From: Legionella feeleii
Lineage (GTDB): Bacteria > Pseudomonadota > Gammaproteobacteria > Legionellales > Legionellaceae
NCBI RefSeq assembly: GCF_001467625.1
Contig: NZ_LNYB01000085.1
Location: 331 to 64,330 of the forward strand
DNA length: 64,000 nt
Direction of reading: 5' to 3'
The notes beneath the pieces were generated by a model, which saw nothing but the letters and a program-made list of their open reading frames with translations, had not been told where the DNA came from and did no database searches. Of this stretch, positions 10,445 to 19,483 are shown piece by piece. A program made the translations under genes and the position numbers. How positions within the stretch are numbered: position 1 is the first letter of the stretch; every line of letters starts with the position of its first letter.

Positions 10445-10878
10445 TGAATTTAAATACACTATCTCCAGATCCTGGTTCAAAACCAAGTAAAAAACGCCTT
10501 GGTCGAGGTATAGGTTCTGGCTTGGGTAAAACAAGTGGTAAGGGTCACAAGGGACAAAAAGCCAGAGCTGGTGGTTTTCATAAAATCAACTTTGAAGGCG
10601 GGCAAATGCCTATTCAACGTCGTTTACCAAAAATGGGATTCAAATCCCGTGTTGGCAGAACGATTGACCAGGTGACTTTGACTGAGTTGGCTGCTGTGAG
10701 TGCAGAGCTTATTGATTTGGAAGCTTTAAAATCAGCCGGTTTGGTTAACAAAGCAATTCGAGAGGTGAAAGTTATTCTCTCTGGTGAAGTGAACATCCCC
10801 CTGAAGCTTAAAGGCTTACGTGTTACCAAAGGTGCACGTGCAGCAATAGAGCAGGCGGGTGGCAGCATTGAAGAGTAA
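10444..10878 (+). CDS. rplO: 50S ribosomal protein L15
   Basis: L15 is a late 50S assembly protein. From ATG 10444 it is 144 aa, starting [20 protein letters not shown] and followed by the glycine-rich [22 protein letters not shown]. An in-frame upstream GTG (10435) falls inside the GAGGAG Shine-Dalgarno and is rejected. Confidence 0.97.
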   Translation: MNLNTLSPDPGSKPSKKRLGRGIGSGLGKTSGKGHKGQKARAGGFHKINFEGGQMPIQRRLPKMGFKSRVGRTIDQVTLTELAAVSAELIDLEALKSAGLVNKAIREVKVILSGEVNIPLKLKGLRVTKGARAAIEQAGGSIEE

Positions 10879-10880
10879 TT

Positions 10881-12209
10881 ATGAATAACCAAAGGCAAAC
10901 TGCTAGCCAATCCCGTGGTGGATTGGCAGAACTTAAATCACGATTGCTGTTTGTTGTAATTGGCATCTTGGTCTATAGACTGGGTGCTCATATACCTGTC
11001 CCTGGACTAGACCCCCAGAAGTTGGCAAATTTCTTCGGGGAGCAGCAAAATACGATATTTGGTTTGTTCAACATGTTTTCCGGTGGTGCATTATCCCGGG
11101 TAACTGTATTTGCTATTGGTATAATGCCTTATATCTCTGCCTCAATTATAATCCAGTTATTTTCAGTTGTTTCGCCTAAATTGGAACAATTGAAGAAGGA
11201 AGGCGAGACAGGCAAGAGAAAGATTAATCAGTACACACGTTACCTAACTTTGATTCTAGCCGTGTTTCAATCGCTGGGTATGGCTAGATGGTTAGCAGGT
11301 CAGCAAATTGCGTTACAGGCTGATTTACTCTTCTATTTTACCGCAGTCGTTACTTTAGTAACGGGAACAATGTTTTTGATGTGGTTAGGAGAGCAGATCA
11401 CTGAAAAAGGTGTTGGTAACGGAATATCACTGATTATTTTTTCCGGTATTGTTTCAAGCATGCCGAACGCGATTGCTTCGGTATTACAACAAGTTAAAGA
11501 AGGGCAGATGCAAGCACTTACTTTAATCTTGGTTGCGGTTATTGTGGTTGCGGTAACTGGCTTTGTTGTTTTTGTGGAAAGGGCACAACGTCGTATTAGG
11601 GTTAATTATGCACAAAGGACTCATGGACGTAAGGTGTATGCTGCTCAAACAAGCCATTTACCATTGAAAATTAATATGTCAGGGGTTATTCCTCCCATAT
11701 TTGCATCCAGTATTATTCTTTTACCTGCTACACTTGCGCAGTTTTTTGCGAAGGGAAAGGGAATGGATTGGCTGGCAGATATAGGTATGGCACTTTCACC
11801 TGGCCAACCGTTATATTTGATTGTTTATGCTGCAGCTATTTTGTTCTTTGCTTTCTTTTATGCTGCATTAGTATTCAATCCCAAGGATACAGCTGACAAT
11901 TTGAAAAAATCGGGTGCCTACATCCCTGGAATTCGTCCAGGTGAACAGACAACCAGATATATTGATTCAGTGATGACGCGTTTGACTTTTGTTGGCGCAC
12001 TATACTTGGTACTGGTTTGCTTATTGCCACAAATTTTAATGTATACCTGGCATGTGCCTTTTTATTTTGGTGGAACCTCACTGTTGATTATTGTTGTTGT
12101 AATTATGGATTTTGTTGCTCAAGTGCAAGCCCATCTTATGACTCAACAATATGATTCTTTGATGAAGAAAGCCAATTTTAAAGGGACCAAGTTGCCCGGT
12201 CTTTTATGA
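10881..12209 (+). CDS. secY: Preprotein translocase subunit SecY
   Basis: SecY is the channel of the Sec translocon in the inner membrane. The 442-aa product has ten predicted transmembrane segments. Family signatures include [11 protein letters not shown], the [22 protein letters not shown] plug/TM2 region, the [10 protein letters not shown] cytoplasmic loop and [16 protein letters not shown]. It starts 2 nt after rplO, the standard spc position. Confidence 0.99.
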   Translation: MNNQRQTASQSRGGLAELKSRLLFVVIGILVYRLGAHIPVPGLDPQKLANFFGEQQNTIFGLFNMFSGGALSRVTVFAIGIMPYISASIIIQLFSVVSPKLEQLKKEGETGKRKINQYTRYLTLILAVFQSLGMARWLAGQQIALQADLLFYFTAVVTLVTGTMFLMWLGEQITEKGVGNGISLIIFSGIVSSMPNAIASVLQQVKEGQMQALTLILVAVIVVAVTGFVVFVERAQRRIRVNYAQRTHGRKVYAAQTSHLPLKINMSGVIPPIFASSIILLPATLAQFFAKGKGMDWLADIGMALSPGQPLYLIVYAAAILFFAFFYAALVFNPKDTADNLKKSGAYIPGIRPGEQTTRYIDSVMTRLTFVGALYLVLVCLLPQILMYTWHVPFYFGGTSLLIIVVVIMDFVAQVQAHLMTQQYDSLMKKANFKGTKLPGLL

Positions 12210-12227
12210 TTATTATCGGAGTTATTA

Positions 12228-12341
12228 ATGAAAGTTAGAGCATCAGTAAAGCGCCTCTGCCGCAACTGCAAAATCATTAAGCGTGAAGGTACAATCCGCG
12301 TTATATGTAAAGATGCAAGGCATAAGCAAAAGCAAGGTTAA
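12228..12341 (+). CDS. rpmJ: 50S ribosomal protein L36 (zinc type)
   Basis: A 37-residue protein: [20 protein letters not shown] and onward to [11 protein letters not shown]11, C14, C27 and H32 are the zinc ligands of the C+ form. It lies 18 nt after secY with a TCGGAG Shine-Dalgarno. It is the last gene of the spc part, as in E. coli. Confidence 0.97.
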   Translation: MKVRASVKRLCRNCKIIKREGTIRVICKDARHKQKQG

Positions 12342-12357
12342 AATCCTTGCTTGATTT
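12331..12357 (+). terminator. Weak terminator-like hairpin overlapping the rpmJ stop
   Basis: AGCAAGG (12331-12337) pairs perfectly with CCTTGCT (12345-12351) around a 7-nt loop containing the rpmJ stop codon, followed by TGATTTT. The short T-run suggests partial termination or attenuation between the spc and alpha sections. Confidence 0.4.
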
Positions 12358-12424
12358 TGGTTCATTATAATAGTATTCTTCTGTCCCTTCCTGACAGAGC
12401 AAAAAATAACGTTCGGAGAGATTA
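12358..12424 (+). promoter_or_regulatory. Possible alpha-operon leader with -10-like hexamer
   Basis: The gap before rpsM holds TATAAT at 12366-12371 without a clear -35, and a CTGTC/GACAG hairpin shortly before the rpsM Shine-Dalgarno (TCGGAGAG). In E. coli S4 represses the alpha operon at a pseudoknot in this place. A similar role here is inference; I could not fold a matching pseudoknot by eye. Confidence 0.3.
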
Positions 12425-12781
12425 ATGGCTCGTATTGCAGGTGTAAACATACCCGATCACAAACACATCGTGATTGCGCTTACGTCGATTTACGGAATTG
12501 GCAAAACTACATCAATGAATTTATGTAATGCAGTTGGCATTGAACCGTCAACAAAAGTATCTCAGTTAAGTGAAGAAAAACTCGAAGCTTTACGTACTGA
12601 AATTGCAAAGATGACGGTTGAAGGTGACCTACGTCGTGTTGTTACGATGAATATAAAGCGACTTATGGATCTGGGTTGTTACCGTGGACTTAGACACCGT
12701 CGTGGTTTGCCACTGCGTGGTCAGCGCACTAAAACAAATGCGCGTACTCGAAAAGGCCGACGTAAAGGTAGCAGTAACTAA
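12425..12781 (+). CDS. rpsM: 30S ribosomal protein S13
   Basis: S13 forms head-to-50S bridges and contacts P-site tRNA. It is 118 aa with [25 protein letters not shown] at the start and the basic [19 protein letters not shown] tail. It is the first gene of the alpha section. Confidence 0.98.
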   Translation: MARIAGVNIPDHKHIVIALTSIYGIGKTTSMNLCNAVGIEPSTKVSQLSEEKLEALRTEIAKMTVEGDLRRVVTMNIKRLMDLGCYRGLRHRRGLPLRGQRTKTNARTRKGRRKGSSN

Positions 12782-12801
12782 TTTATATGTAGGAAATGAA
12801 G

Positions 12802-13200
12802 ATGGCTATAACTAAGGCAAAGCAACAAAAAGTAAGAAAGAAGGTAAAACGCGTCGTAAATGATGGTATAGTCCACGTCCATGCCTCTTTTAACAATACC
12901 ATTGTGACTTTCACAGATCGTCAAGGTAATGCTTTATGCTGGGCAACTGCTGGTGGTTCAGGTTTCCGTGGATCCAGGAAAAGTACTCCTTATGCTGCTC
13001 AAATTGCTACTGAGAGAGCTTCACAGGTAGCAAAAGAATACGGCATGAAGTCTGTGGCTGTATTTGTGCATGGTCCTGGCCCTGGTCGCGAATCAACTAT
13101 TCGTGAGTTGATATCCCAGGATTTTAAAATAGTAGAGATAACTGATGTGACTGGCATACCTCATAACGGATGTAAGCCACCTAAGAAACGTCGCGTATAA
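12802..13200 (+). CDS. rpsK: 30S ribosomal protein S11
   Basis: S11 lies on the 30S platform near the Shine-Dalgarno helix. From ATG 12802 it is 132 aa; [21 protein letters not shown] and the [14 protein letters not shown] block are diagnostic. ATG 12796 is less likely because the AGGAA Shine-Dalgarno directly abuts it. Confidence 0.97.
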   Translation: MAITKAKQQKVRKKVKRVVNDGIVHVHASFNNTIVTFTDRQGNALCWATAGGSGFRGSRKSTPYAAQIATERASQVAKEYGMKSVAVFVHGPGPGRESTIRELISQDFKIVEITDVTGIPHNGCKPPKKRRV

Positions 13201-13216
13201 GATTCAGGAGTTTTTA

Positions 13217-13837
13217 ATGGCTAGATACCTTGGTCCAAAATGTAGGTTGTCCCGTAGAGAGGGTACTGATTTATTTTTGAAAAGCGGTGTTCGTGATTTC
13301 AAAGCGAAGTGCAAATCAGAAAAGCAACCTGGTCAACATGCTGATAAACGTCCACGTTTAAGCGATTACGGTGTACAATTACGTGAAAAGCAAAAAATCA
13401 GACGCTTTTACGGTGTTTTGGAAAAGCAATTCCGTAATTACTACAAAAAAGCAGCCGGCCAGAAAGGTTCCACCGGTGAGAATTTGGTAGTATTACTGGA
13501 AAGACGCCTCGATAATGTTGTTTATCGCATGGGGTTTGCAAGTACACGTGCTGAAGCGAGACAATTAGTCGCGCATAAAGCAATTTTGGTTAATGAGAAA
13601 GCGGTGAATATACCTTCTTACTTGGTTAACCCTGGTGATGTAATTGCCGTTCGTCAGAAGGCAAAAGCGCAAGGGCGTATTCAGGCTGCTATCGCATTGT
13701 CTGAACAACGTGCTCCTTGTGATTGGTTAACTGTTGATTCAAGTGCTTGCAAAGGCACCTTTGCGACAGTGCCTACGCTAAATGACGTATCATCTCTTTA
13801 TAACGTGAATTTAGTTGTAGAACTTTACTCTAAGTAA
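13217..13837 (+). CDS. rpsD: 30S ribosomal protein S4
   Basis: S4 is a primary 16S assembly protein and the likely autoregulator of this operon. It is 206 aa, the same as E. coli S4. It has a basic N domain, then an S4 RNA-binding domain ([30 protein letters not shown]). A CAGGAG Shine-Dalgarno precedes ATG. Confidence 0.98.
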   Translation: MARYLGPKCRLSRREGTDLFLKSGVRDFKAKCKSEKQPGQHADKRPRLSDYGVQLREKQKIRRFYGVLEKQFRNYYKKAAGQKGSTGENLVVLLERRLDNVVYRMGFASTRAEARQLVAHKAILVNEKAVNIPSYLVNPGDVIAVRQKAKAQGRIQAAIALSEQRAPCDWLTVDSSACKGTFATVPTLNDVSSLYNVNLVVELYSK

Positions 13838-13855
13838 GCTCGGAGACCTAGCCGA

Positions 13856-14839
13856 ATGATAAACGAAATGCTGACGCCATCTGTACTTAAAGTACTTGCT
13901 AATACGCCCTACCATGCTCGGATTGTGCTCGAGCCTTTGGAGCGTGGATATGGTCATACGCTTGGAAACGCTTTACGGCGCATCCTGCTGTCGTCAATGC
14001 CAGGTGCTGCCATTACTGAAGCTTCCATTGATGGTGTATTACACGAATACAGTACCATTGAAGGGGTGCAAGAGGACGTAGTTGATATTCTACTGAATCT
14101 GAAGCAAGTTGCTATTAAACTGACTACTGGTACCGAGGCCTACCTCACTCTAAGTAAGCAAGGCCCATGTCAAGTTACCGCCGGTGATATTCAGTTGACT
14201 CATGGCCAGGAAATCATTAATCCTGACTTGGTTATTGCCACTTTAAATGAGAATGGCAAGCTGAATATGACCTTGAAAGTTGAGCAAGGTGTTGGTTTTC
14301 ATTCTACTGATTCATTTGTCAGAGCGTTTGACGAGGAAATGGAACAAAAATCAGTTGGCAAATTAAAGATTGATAATACCTTCTCACCGGTCAAAAAAGT
14401 GGCTTATTTTGTTGACAGTGCTCGTGTAGAGAATCGTACGGATCTTGATAAACTCACTATTGATTTGCAAACTAATGGCACTTTAGATCCTGAAGAAGCC
14501 ATTCGTATCTCTGCTTCTATTTTGCAACGTCAACTGCATGCTTTTGTTGATATGAAGTTTGAAGAGTCACGTGCTGATAGTAAAGAGCGAAACGATTTTG
14601 ATCCAGTATTATTGCGCCCAGTTGACGATCTGGAGCTGACAGTTCGTTCAGCAAATTGTCTGAAAGCCGAAAATATTTACTATATCGGTGATCTGGTGCA
14701 GAAAACTGAGAATGAATTATTAAAGACACCCAATTTAGGTAAGAAGTCCCTCACTGAGATTAAGGACGTATTAGCGTCACGTTCTTTGTCGTTGGGGATG
14801 AAACTAGAGAATTGGCCGCCAGCTAATCTTGGCGAGTAA
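13856..14839 (+). CDS. rpoA: RNA polymerase alpha subunit
   Basis: The 327-aa protein has an N-terminal dimerisation/assembly domain ([26 protein letters not shown]) and a C-terminal domain with the [15 protein letters not shown]/activator-binding surface and [14 protein letters not shown]. It follows rpsD by 18 nt and precedes rplQ, the universal alpha-operon order. The start is the ATG after a CGGAG Shine-Dalgarno. Confidence 0.99.
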   Translation: MINEMLTPSVLKVLANTPYHARIVLEPLERGYGHTLGNALRRILLSSMPGAAITEASIDGVLHEYSTIEGVQEDVVDILLNLKQVAIKLTTGTEAYLTLSKQGPCQVTAGDIQLTHGQEIINPDLVIATLNENGKLNMTLKVEQGVGFHSTDSFVRAFDEEMEQKSVGKLKIDNTFSPVKKVAYFVDSARVENRTDLDKLTIDLQTNGTLDPEEAIRISASILQRQLHAFVDMKFEESRADSKERNDFDPVLLRPVDDLELTVRSANCLKAENIYYIGDLVQKTENELLKTPNLGKKSLTEIKDVLASRSLSLGMKLENWPPANLGE

Positions 14840-14856
14840 TATTAGGAGTTTTAGTC

Positions 14857-15243
14857 ATGCGTCACCGTAATTCAGGCCGTGGATTTAGCCGCACAAGCAG
14901 TCATAGAAAAGCAATGTTTTCTAACATGTGTACTTCTCTAATTGAGCATGAGTTGATTAAAACAACTCTGCCAAAGGCTAAAGAGCTGCGTCGTTATATT
15001 GAACCTTTGATCACAGTTAGTAAGTCTGATTCTGTTGCATCACGTCGTTATGTCTTTGACAGACTGCGTTCTAAGAGTGCGGTAGGAAAGCTATTTACAA
15101 CCTTAGGCCCACGTTATGTTGAGCGTCCTGGTGGATATGTACGCGTTTTAAAATGTGGTTTCCGCCCAGGTGATAATGCGCCAATGGCCATTGTTGAGCT
15201 TGTAGATCGTCCAGTAGCAGCTGAAGCCTCTGACGAGGAATAA
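14857..15243 (+). CDS. rplQ: 50S ribosomal protein L17
   Basis: L17 sits near the tunnel exit. It is 128 aa starting [20 protein letters not shown], with [12 protein letters not shown] and the [14 protein letters not shown] end. It is the last gene of the ribosomal super-operon and is followed by a strong terminator. Confidence 0.98.
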   Translation: MRHRNSGRGFSRTSSHRKAMFSNMCTSLIEHELIKTTLPKAKELRRYIEPLITVSKSDSVASRRYVFDRLRSKSAVGKLFTTLGPRYVERPGGYVRVLKCGFRPGDNAPMAIVELVDRPVAAEASDEE

Positions 15244-15260
15244 ATGCTGTAAGATTATGA

Positions 15261-15286
15261 AAAACCCGCTAAGGCGGGTTTTTTTA
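15261..15286 (+). terminator. Strong intrinsic terminator of the ribosomal super-operon
   Basis: AACCCGC (15263-15269) pairs perfectly with GCGGGTT (15274-15280) around the tetraloop TAAG. It is preceded by A residues and followed by an uninterrupted T-run. It lies 18 nt after the rplQ stop. Confidence 0.93.
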
Positions 15287-15355
15287 TTGCTGGATGAATT
15301 ATGATCCGGTAGTTCAGGTAAAAGCCGGAGCTGTAATCCGCGATTAAAAAATTCT

Positions 15356-15850
15356 TTAAACCTGTTGCGCTGTTTTTGCTAAATGGCCAACGTCCACACG
15401 GACAAAAACAGAGTCTCCAAGGGCTGTGAGTGTATCACCAGCATAAACCTCACATAGCACACGGCTTTTACGTTCAATTCTACCTTCAACTCGTGCCTTG
15501 AGAGTTAACAGAATACCCATTGGCGTTGGCTTGATGTATTTCACGCCAAGGGATCCCGTCACGCAATCGATACGCGGGAGTGTCCCTGCCTCGCGGCCTT
15601 CATTGCGGTAATGGTTTGCCATCGCTGTCCAGTTAGAATGGCAGTCGATGAGGCAGCTGAGCAACCCGCCATATACAAGCGCTGGCCAACCGGTGTAGCG
15701 CATATCTGGCATGTGCGTTGTTATAACGTGTAAATTGTCATTATCCCAATAGCTTTTGATCCTCAGGCCATGCAAGTTCTTTGAACCACAACCAAAACAA
15801 ATGCCATCCGGGGCCGCAAGATCTTGCAAGGCATAACTCTTCTTTTCCAT
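15356..15850 (-). CDS. PaaI-type hotdog thioesterase family protein
   Basis: The 164-aa product has a single hotdog fold. The N-terminal CFGCGSKNLHGLRI motif is typical of a PaaI/4HBT-type subgroup, and VYGGLLSCLIDCHSNW corresponds to the HGG-like active-site helix (here YGG), followed by GSLGVKYIKPTP. The likely role is hydrolysis of an acyl-CoA or acyl-ACP thioester in the cytoplasm; the substrate cannot be told. It stands alone, convergent to rplQ and divergent from the GNAT gene. Confidence 0.75.
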   Translation of the reverse strand: MEKKSYALQDLAAPDGICFGCGSKNLHGLRIKSYWDNDNLHVITTHMPDMRYTGWPALVYGGLLSCLIDCHSNWTAMANHYRNEGREAGTLPRIDCVTGSLGVKYIKPTPMGILLTLKARVEGRIERKSRVLCEVYAGDTLTALGDSVFVRVDVGHLAKTAQQV

Positions 15851-16015
15851 AATCTCATCTCAGGTGATGACGAATAATTAGTAAGCTAGTAGTACGGTTC
15901 CAATATTATTTCCATTGTGCATTTCCTGCAAGTCTATAGCAAAGTAACCTGAGTACTTGCTGTCTAGGTTGAAAAGAAAGTAATTTGTTTCTTTATCGCA
16001 AAAGAGGAATTAAGA

Positions 16016-16438
16016 ATGATTTATCCAATTAGTTATGATGCAAATCCTAAATTTGAAGATATACAACGATTGAATGATGGCATTATGGAGCAGGCTAAGA
16101 AGAAGAAAGGTATGAAACAACTTGATTTCTTTGCATTTTTTATGCGTGACGAGGACGGCAATATTGTGGGTGGATGCGCTGGTGATAACATGTACGGTGG
16201 GTTATTTGTTGGCCAGCTGTGGGTACAAGAACAGTTAAGAGGTATGGGTTATGGTACCAAGTTGATGCATAGTGCAGAAGCGCTGGCAAGAAGAAGTTCA
16301 TGTAATTTTATGGCAGTAAATACCTTCGATTGGGAGGCGCTTGGATTTTATAAGAAGCTTGGATTTTATGTGGAGTTCGAACGAAAAGGCTTTGATAAAA
16401 ATTCGATATTTTATTTTCTTCGCAAGGAGTTAAGCTGA
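16016..16438 (+). CDS. GNAT-family N-acetyltransferase
   Basis: A 140-aa acetyltransferase. The acetyl-CoA binding motif A appears as QLWVQEQLRGMGYGTKLMHSAEALA (residues about 67-91), then the NTFDWEALGFYKKLGFYVE motif B region, where the tyrosine can act as general acid. The acceptor substrate is unknown. GAGGAA lies 7 nt before ATG. It is convergent with ssb. Confidence 0.85.
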   Translation: MIYPISYDANPKFEDIQRLNDGIMEQAKKKKGMKQLDFFAFFMRDEDGNIVGGCAGDNMYGGLFVGQLWVQEQLRGMGYGTKLMHSAEALARRSSCNFMAVNTFDWEALGFYKKLGFYVEFERKGFDKNSIFYFLRKELS

Positions 16439-16451
16439 CAGGGGGGCTAGA

Positions 16452-16479
16452 AGAGTGAGTGCGTATAGCCACACACTCT
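16452..16479. terminator. Hairpin between the convergent GNAT and ssb genes
   Basis: AGAGTGAGTG pairs with CACACACTCT (nine of ten positions) around an 8-nt loop. It lies between two convergent stop codons, so it could act as a bidirectional terminator, but there is no T-run on either side. Confidence 0.3.
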
Positions 16480-16491
16480 CCAATCATAAAG

Positions 16492-16974
16492 TTAGAATGG
16501 TATATCGTCGTCCAATTCATCAAAAGCATCTTGCGCTGCTTGAGCAGACTGAGCCGCTGGTTGTGGTTTACGCGCTGGACTACCTTGCTGCTGTTGGGCA
16601 GGCGGTGGTGACATCTCGTCATAATTGCCTGAGCTGCCTTTACTATCTAACATTTGAATATCAGTGGCTACGATTTCAGTCGTATAGCGATCTTGCCCTT
16701 GCTGATCTTGCCATTTGCGAGTACGCAGGCTGCCTTCAACATAGAGTTTAGAACCCTTACGGACATACTCACCAGCGATTTCGCCTAAGCGATTAAAACA
16801 GACGACACGATGCCATTCTGTACGCTCTTGCTTGTCACCTGTTTGCTTGTCTTTCCAGGTTTCACTGGTAGCTATGGATAAGGTTGTTACTGCGTTACCA
16901 TTGGGCATGTATCTAACTTCAGGATCCAAACCAACGTTACCGACCAAGATGACTTTATTAATCCCACGGGCCAT
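16492..16974 (-). CDS. ssb: Single-stranded DNA-binding protein
   Basis: SSB protects single-stranded DNA and recruits replication and repair partners. The 160-aa product has an OB fold from [22 protein letters not shown] to ATDIQML (residues 1-110). A Gln/Pro/Ala-rich linker follows, and the acidic tip DELDDDIPF is the conserved partner-binding tail. The upstream region carries a -10-like ATTATA (complement TATAAT, 17010-17015) and a cluster of short repeats. Confidence 0.98.
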   Translation of the reverse strand: MARGINKVILVGNVGLDPEVRYMPNGNAVTTLSIATSETWKDKQTGDKQERTEWHRVVCFNRLGEIAGEYVRKGSKLYVEGSLRTRKWQDQQGQDRYTTEIVATDIQMLDSKGSSGNYDEMSPPPAQQQQGSPARKPQPAAQSAQAAQDAFDELDDDIPF

Positions 16975-17017
16975 TTTTTCTCCTGCGTGCGAAAGTTGTT
17001 AGACCAGGAATTATACC

Positions 17018-17120
17018 TAATCTAGGAGGAATCTAATAGTAAACAAATAGGAATCTAATGGTAATCTAATAGCAATTAAATAGGAATCAAAGTTATCTAA
17101 TAGGTTATCTAACCCTGTCG
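17018..17120. repeat. Cluster of short imperfect direct repeats upstream of ssb
   Basis: The 185-nt gap between ssb and the MFS gene, both on the minus strand, holds about six copies of a TATCTAATAG/GAATCTAATAG-like element at irregular short spacing, plus ATAGGAATC repeats. It lies immediately upstream of the presumed ssb promoter. It could be a set of protein-binding sites or only AT-rich slippage. Confidence 0.5.
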
Positions 17121-17159
17121 AATTAGCCTTGATCTATTTTGCTGCCGTTTGGAGCAGAT

Positions 17160-18542
17160 TCAGGAGAATTCCTGTAATACTTTTTCAATGCTGCCACTTT
17201 GATAAATAGCTTTATCCAGGCGGCAGTAGAGTACTTTTTCTTCCGGAGCTAGCATGATTTCTTTAATGCCTGGGAGTTTTTTAAGGTGCTGTATGAGTTC
17301 ATCCTCTCCTCTTTTCAGATTCGCGGGGTAATTCACAATGAGGGTTGATAAATAAGCATGGGGTTGCATAGAAAAAGAAATAAACAGCCACAGAAGCGCT
17401 AAAAGCCCATTGGTAAGAAAGATGCCTTTGTCACCTGCCCATTGGTAAAGTATTCCAGCTAGTGCCCCGCCGGCAAAGATACCTAAAAACTGACTGGAAG
17501 AATAAATTCCCATTGCAGTCCCTTTGCTATTGGCATCAGCTTGTTTGGACACCAGTGAGGGTAAACTTGCTTCGAGAATATTAAAGGCCAGAAAATAGGT
17601 AAACATTAACGCAAACAGGGAGAGCCAATATTGGTTGGAGAACGCGAGGAGAAACTGGGTTAGGCTGGTAACTAATACAGAGCCTATGAAAACAGGCTTC
17701 ATTTGCCGTTTTTTCTCGGCAAGTAAAATAAAAGGAACCATAAAAATAAAAGCCAAGATCATTAATGGCAAATAGAAGTGCCATTGATGTGTCAAATGGC
17801 CTTGCTTGAGTTGCTCCTGGAGTATCATGGGAATGGCATAAAAAGTCGCAGTTAAAATAAAATGCTGGAAAAAAATTCCCATATTGAGGCGCTGTAAATG
17901 TTTGTTATGGATAACCGCTTTGAAGAGAGAGGGGTTGGCTTCGCTATCGATATGAAATCGTTCTTTCTTCGGTGTTGGTATGACTCCATGAAGCAAAAAT
18001 AAACCCAAGAAAGCCAATCCAGTAGTGAGATAGAAAATACCTGGTAAGCCATAATGATGAGTAATTGCTGGGCTGATTACCATCGCCAGGCTAAATGACA
18101 AGCCGATGGTCATTCCAATAACGGCCATTGCTTTTGTACGCTGTTCATCGGGAGTCAAATCTGCGAGTAAGGCAATTAAAACACTGCCAATTGCTCCGGT
18201 TCCTTGTAAAGTACGGGCAAGTATCATCATATAAATTGAGTGACTCAAAGCACCAATGAGACTACCGCTGGCAAAGAGTAGCAACCCAATAGTTAATAGC
18301 GGTTTCCTCCCATAACGATCAGATAACATGCCGAAAGGCATTTGCAATAACCCTTGACTTAAACCATAGCTTCCTAGTGCCAAACCTATGAGAGCAGGTG
18401 TTGCTCCTTGAAGATGGGCGGCAAAAACGGTAAAAACAGGAATTAACATAAATAATCCCAGCATGCGGAATGAAAAAATAGCTGCTATAGGTAAAACACT
18501 GTTGAACCAGGAGGAATGCTTCATTGATAATTGTATGCCCAT
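17160..18542 (-). CDS. MFS transporter, YajR-like with C-terminal ferredoxin-like domain
   Basis: The 460-aa protein has 12 predicted transmembrane segments (residues about 12-395). It has the MFS motif A LSDRYGRKPLL after TM2 and the antiporter-type motif C region. After the last TM there is a soluble tail of about 65 residues, LPGIKEIMLAPEEKVLYCRLDK, the hallmark of the YajR (YAM domain) branch of drug:H+ antiporter-like MFS proteins. The substrate is unknown. A second possible start is ATG 18524. It runs in the same direction as ssb. Confidence 0.88.
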   Translation of the reverse strand: MGIQLSMKHSSWFNSVLPIAAIFSFRMLGLFMLIPVFTVFAAHLQGATPALIGLALGSYGLSQGLLQMPFGMLSDRYGRKPLLTIGLLLFASGSLIGALSHSIYMMILARTLQGTGAIGSVLIALLADLTPDEQRTKAMAVIGMTIGLSFSLAMVISPAITHHYGLPGIFYLTTGLAFLGLFLLHGVIPTPKKERFHIDSEANPSLFKAVIHNKHLQRLNMGIFFQHFILTATFYAIPMILQEQLKQGHLTHQWHFYLPLMILAFIFMVPFILLAEKKRQMKPVFIGSVLVTSLTQFLLAFSNQYWLSLFALMFTYFLAFNILEASLPSLVSKQADANSKGTAMGIYSSSQFLGIFAGGALAGILYQWAGDKGIFLTNGLLALLWLFISFSMQPHAYLSTLIVNYPANLKRGEDELIQHLKKLPGIKEIMLAPEEKVLYCRLDKAIYQSGSIEKVLQEFS

Positions 18543-18700
18543 AATACGATGTGCTGATGGTACAAAGTTAACGCCTGAGAGACAAGAATATCATAGATCT
18601 TGTTAATTAATTCGCTAAAAATAGGGCAATGGCCGACTGCGATTGACAGACTATCTGATTCGCTGTAGTTTGAGGCATTTTTAAACGAGAGGAAATTGGA

Positions 18701-19456
18701 ATGGCTTTGCAGTTCGCCAATAGAGTAGCTTTAATTACAGGCGGTGCACGTGGCATTGGAAAGGCTACCGCATTGAAATTAGCGCAAGCTGGATGTGATA
18801 TCGCTATTGTTTATTATAACAGTTCTGATGAAGCGCAAGCCTTATTAACAGAACTACAAGGCTTAGGGCGCAAAGCCATCGCTATCCAAGCTAATGTTGC
18901 TGATCATCAATCAGTTAAAGAAATGTATACGAAATTCCGCGAACATTTTAACAGGCTCGATTTCTTGATTAGTAATGCAGCGAGTGGTGTTTTAAAACCC
19001 GCGTTGAAAATGTCGACTAAACATTGGCGTTGGTGCATGGAAACGAATGCCTTGGCCCTGAATCATTTAGTATCAGAAGGCCGGGAATTGATGTCAGAGG
19101 GAGGCCGTGTGGTGGCCTTATCAAGCCTGGGGGCTGAACGGGCTATTCCTAATTATGCCTTCATTGGCGCGTCTAAGGCGGCGCTGGAAGCACTGGTACG
19201 TTCTCTAGCGCTTGAGCTTGCCGAATATGGCATCACAGCGAATACGGTTTCAGCTGGGGTAGTTGATACGGACGCCTTAAAACATTTCCCTAACCGTGAG
19301 CAGCTGCTTGATGAATATCAAGCGCACTCCTTATCTGCGCGACCATTAACTCCCCAGGATGTAGCAAACGCGATTTATCTGCTCTGTTTACCTGAGGCTG
19401 CAATGATTAATGGGCATACTTTATTTGTTGATGCAGGATATAGCCGCGTAGGATAA
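18701..19456 (+). CDS. FabL-type enoyl-ACP reductase (SDR family)
   Basis: A 251-aa Rossmann-fold oxidoreductase. The dinucleotide motif is TGGARGIG (residues 13-20). The active-site tyrosine and lysine are Y152 and K159, a Y-x6-K spacing as in enoyl-ACP reductases (FabI/FabL) rather than the Y-x3-K of ketoreductases such as FabG. NAASGVLKP and DTDALKHFPNRE closely match my memory of Bacillus FabL. Likely reaction: NAD(P)H reduction of trans-2-enoyl-ACP. A GAGAGGAA Shine-Dalgarno supports ATG. It lies about 2 kb upstream of an acyl carrier protein-ketosynthase operon, separated by a gene on the other strand, and probably supplies that pathway's missing reductase. Confidence 0.8.
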   Translation: MALQFANRVALITGGARGIGKATALKLAQAGCDIAIVYYNSSDEAQALLTELQGLGRKAIAIQANVADHQSVKEMYTKFREHFNRLDFLISNAASGVLKPALKMSTKHWRWCMETNALALNHLVSEGRELMSEGGRVVALSSLGAERAIPNYAFIGASKAALEALVRSLALELAEYGITANTVSAGVVDTDALKHFPNREQLLDEYQAHSLSARPLTPQDVANAIYLLCLPEAAMINGHTLFVDAGYSRVG

Positions 19457-19483
19457 ATGCCAGACAGGCGTTATTGGTTACGC

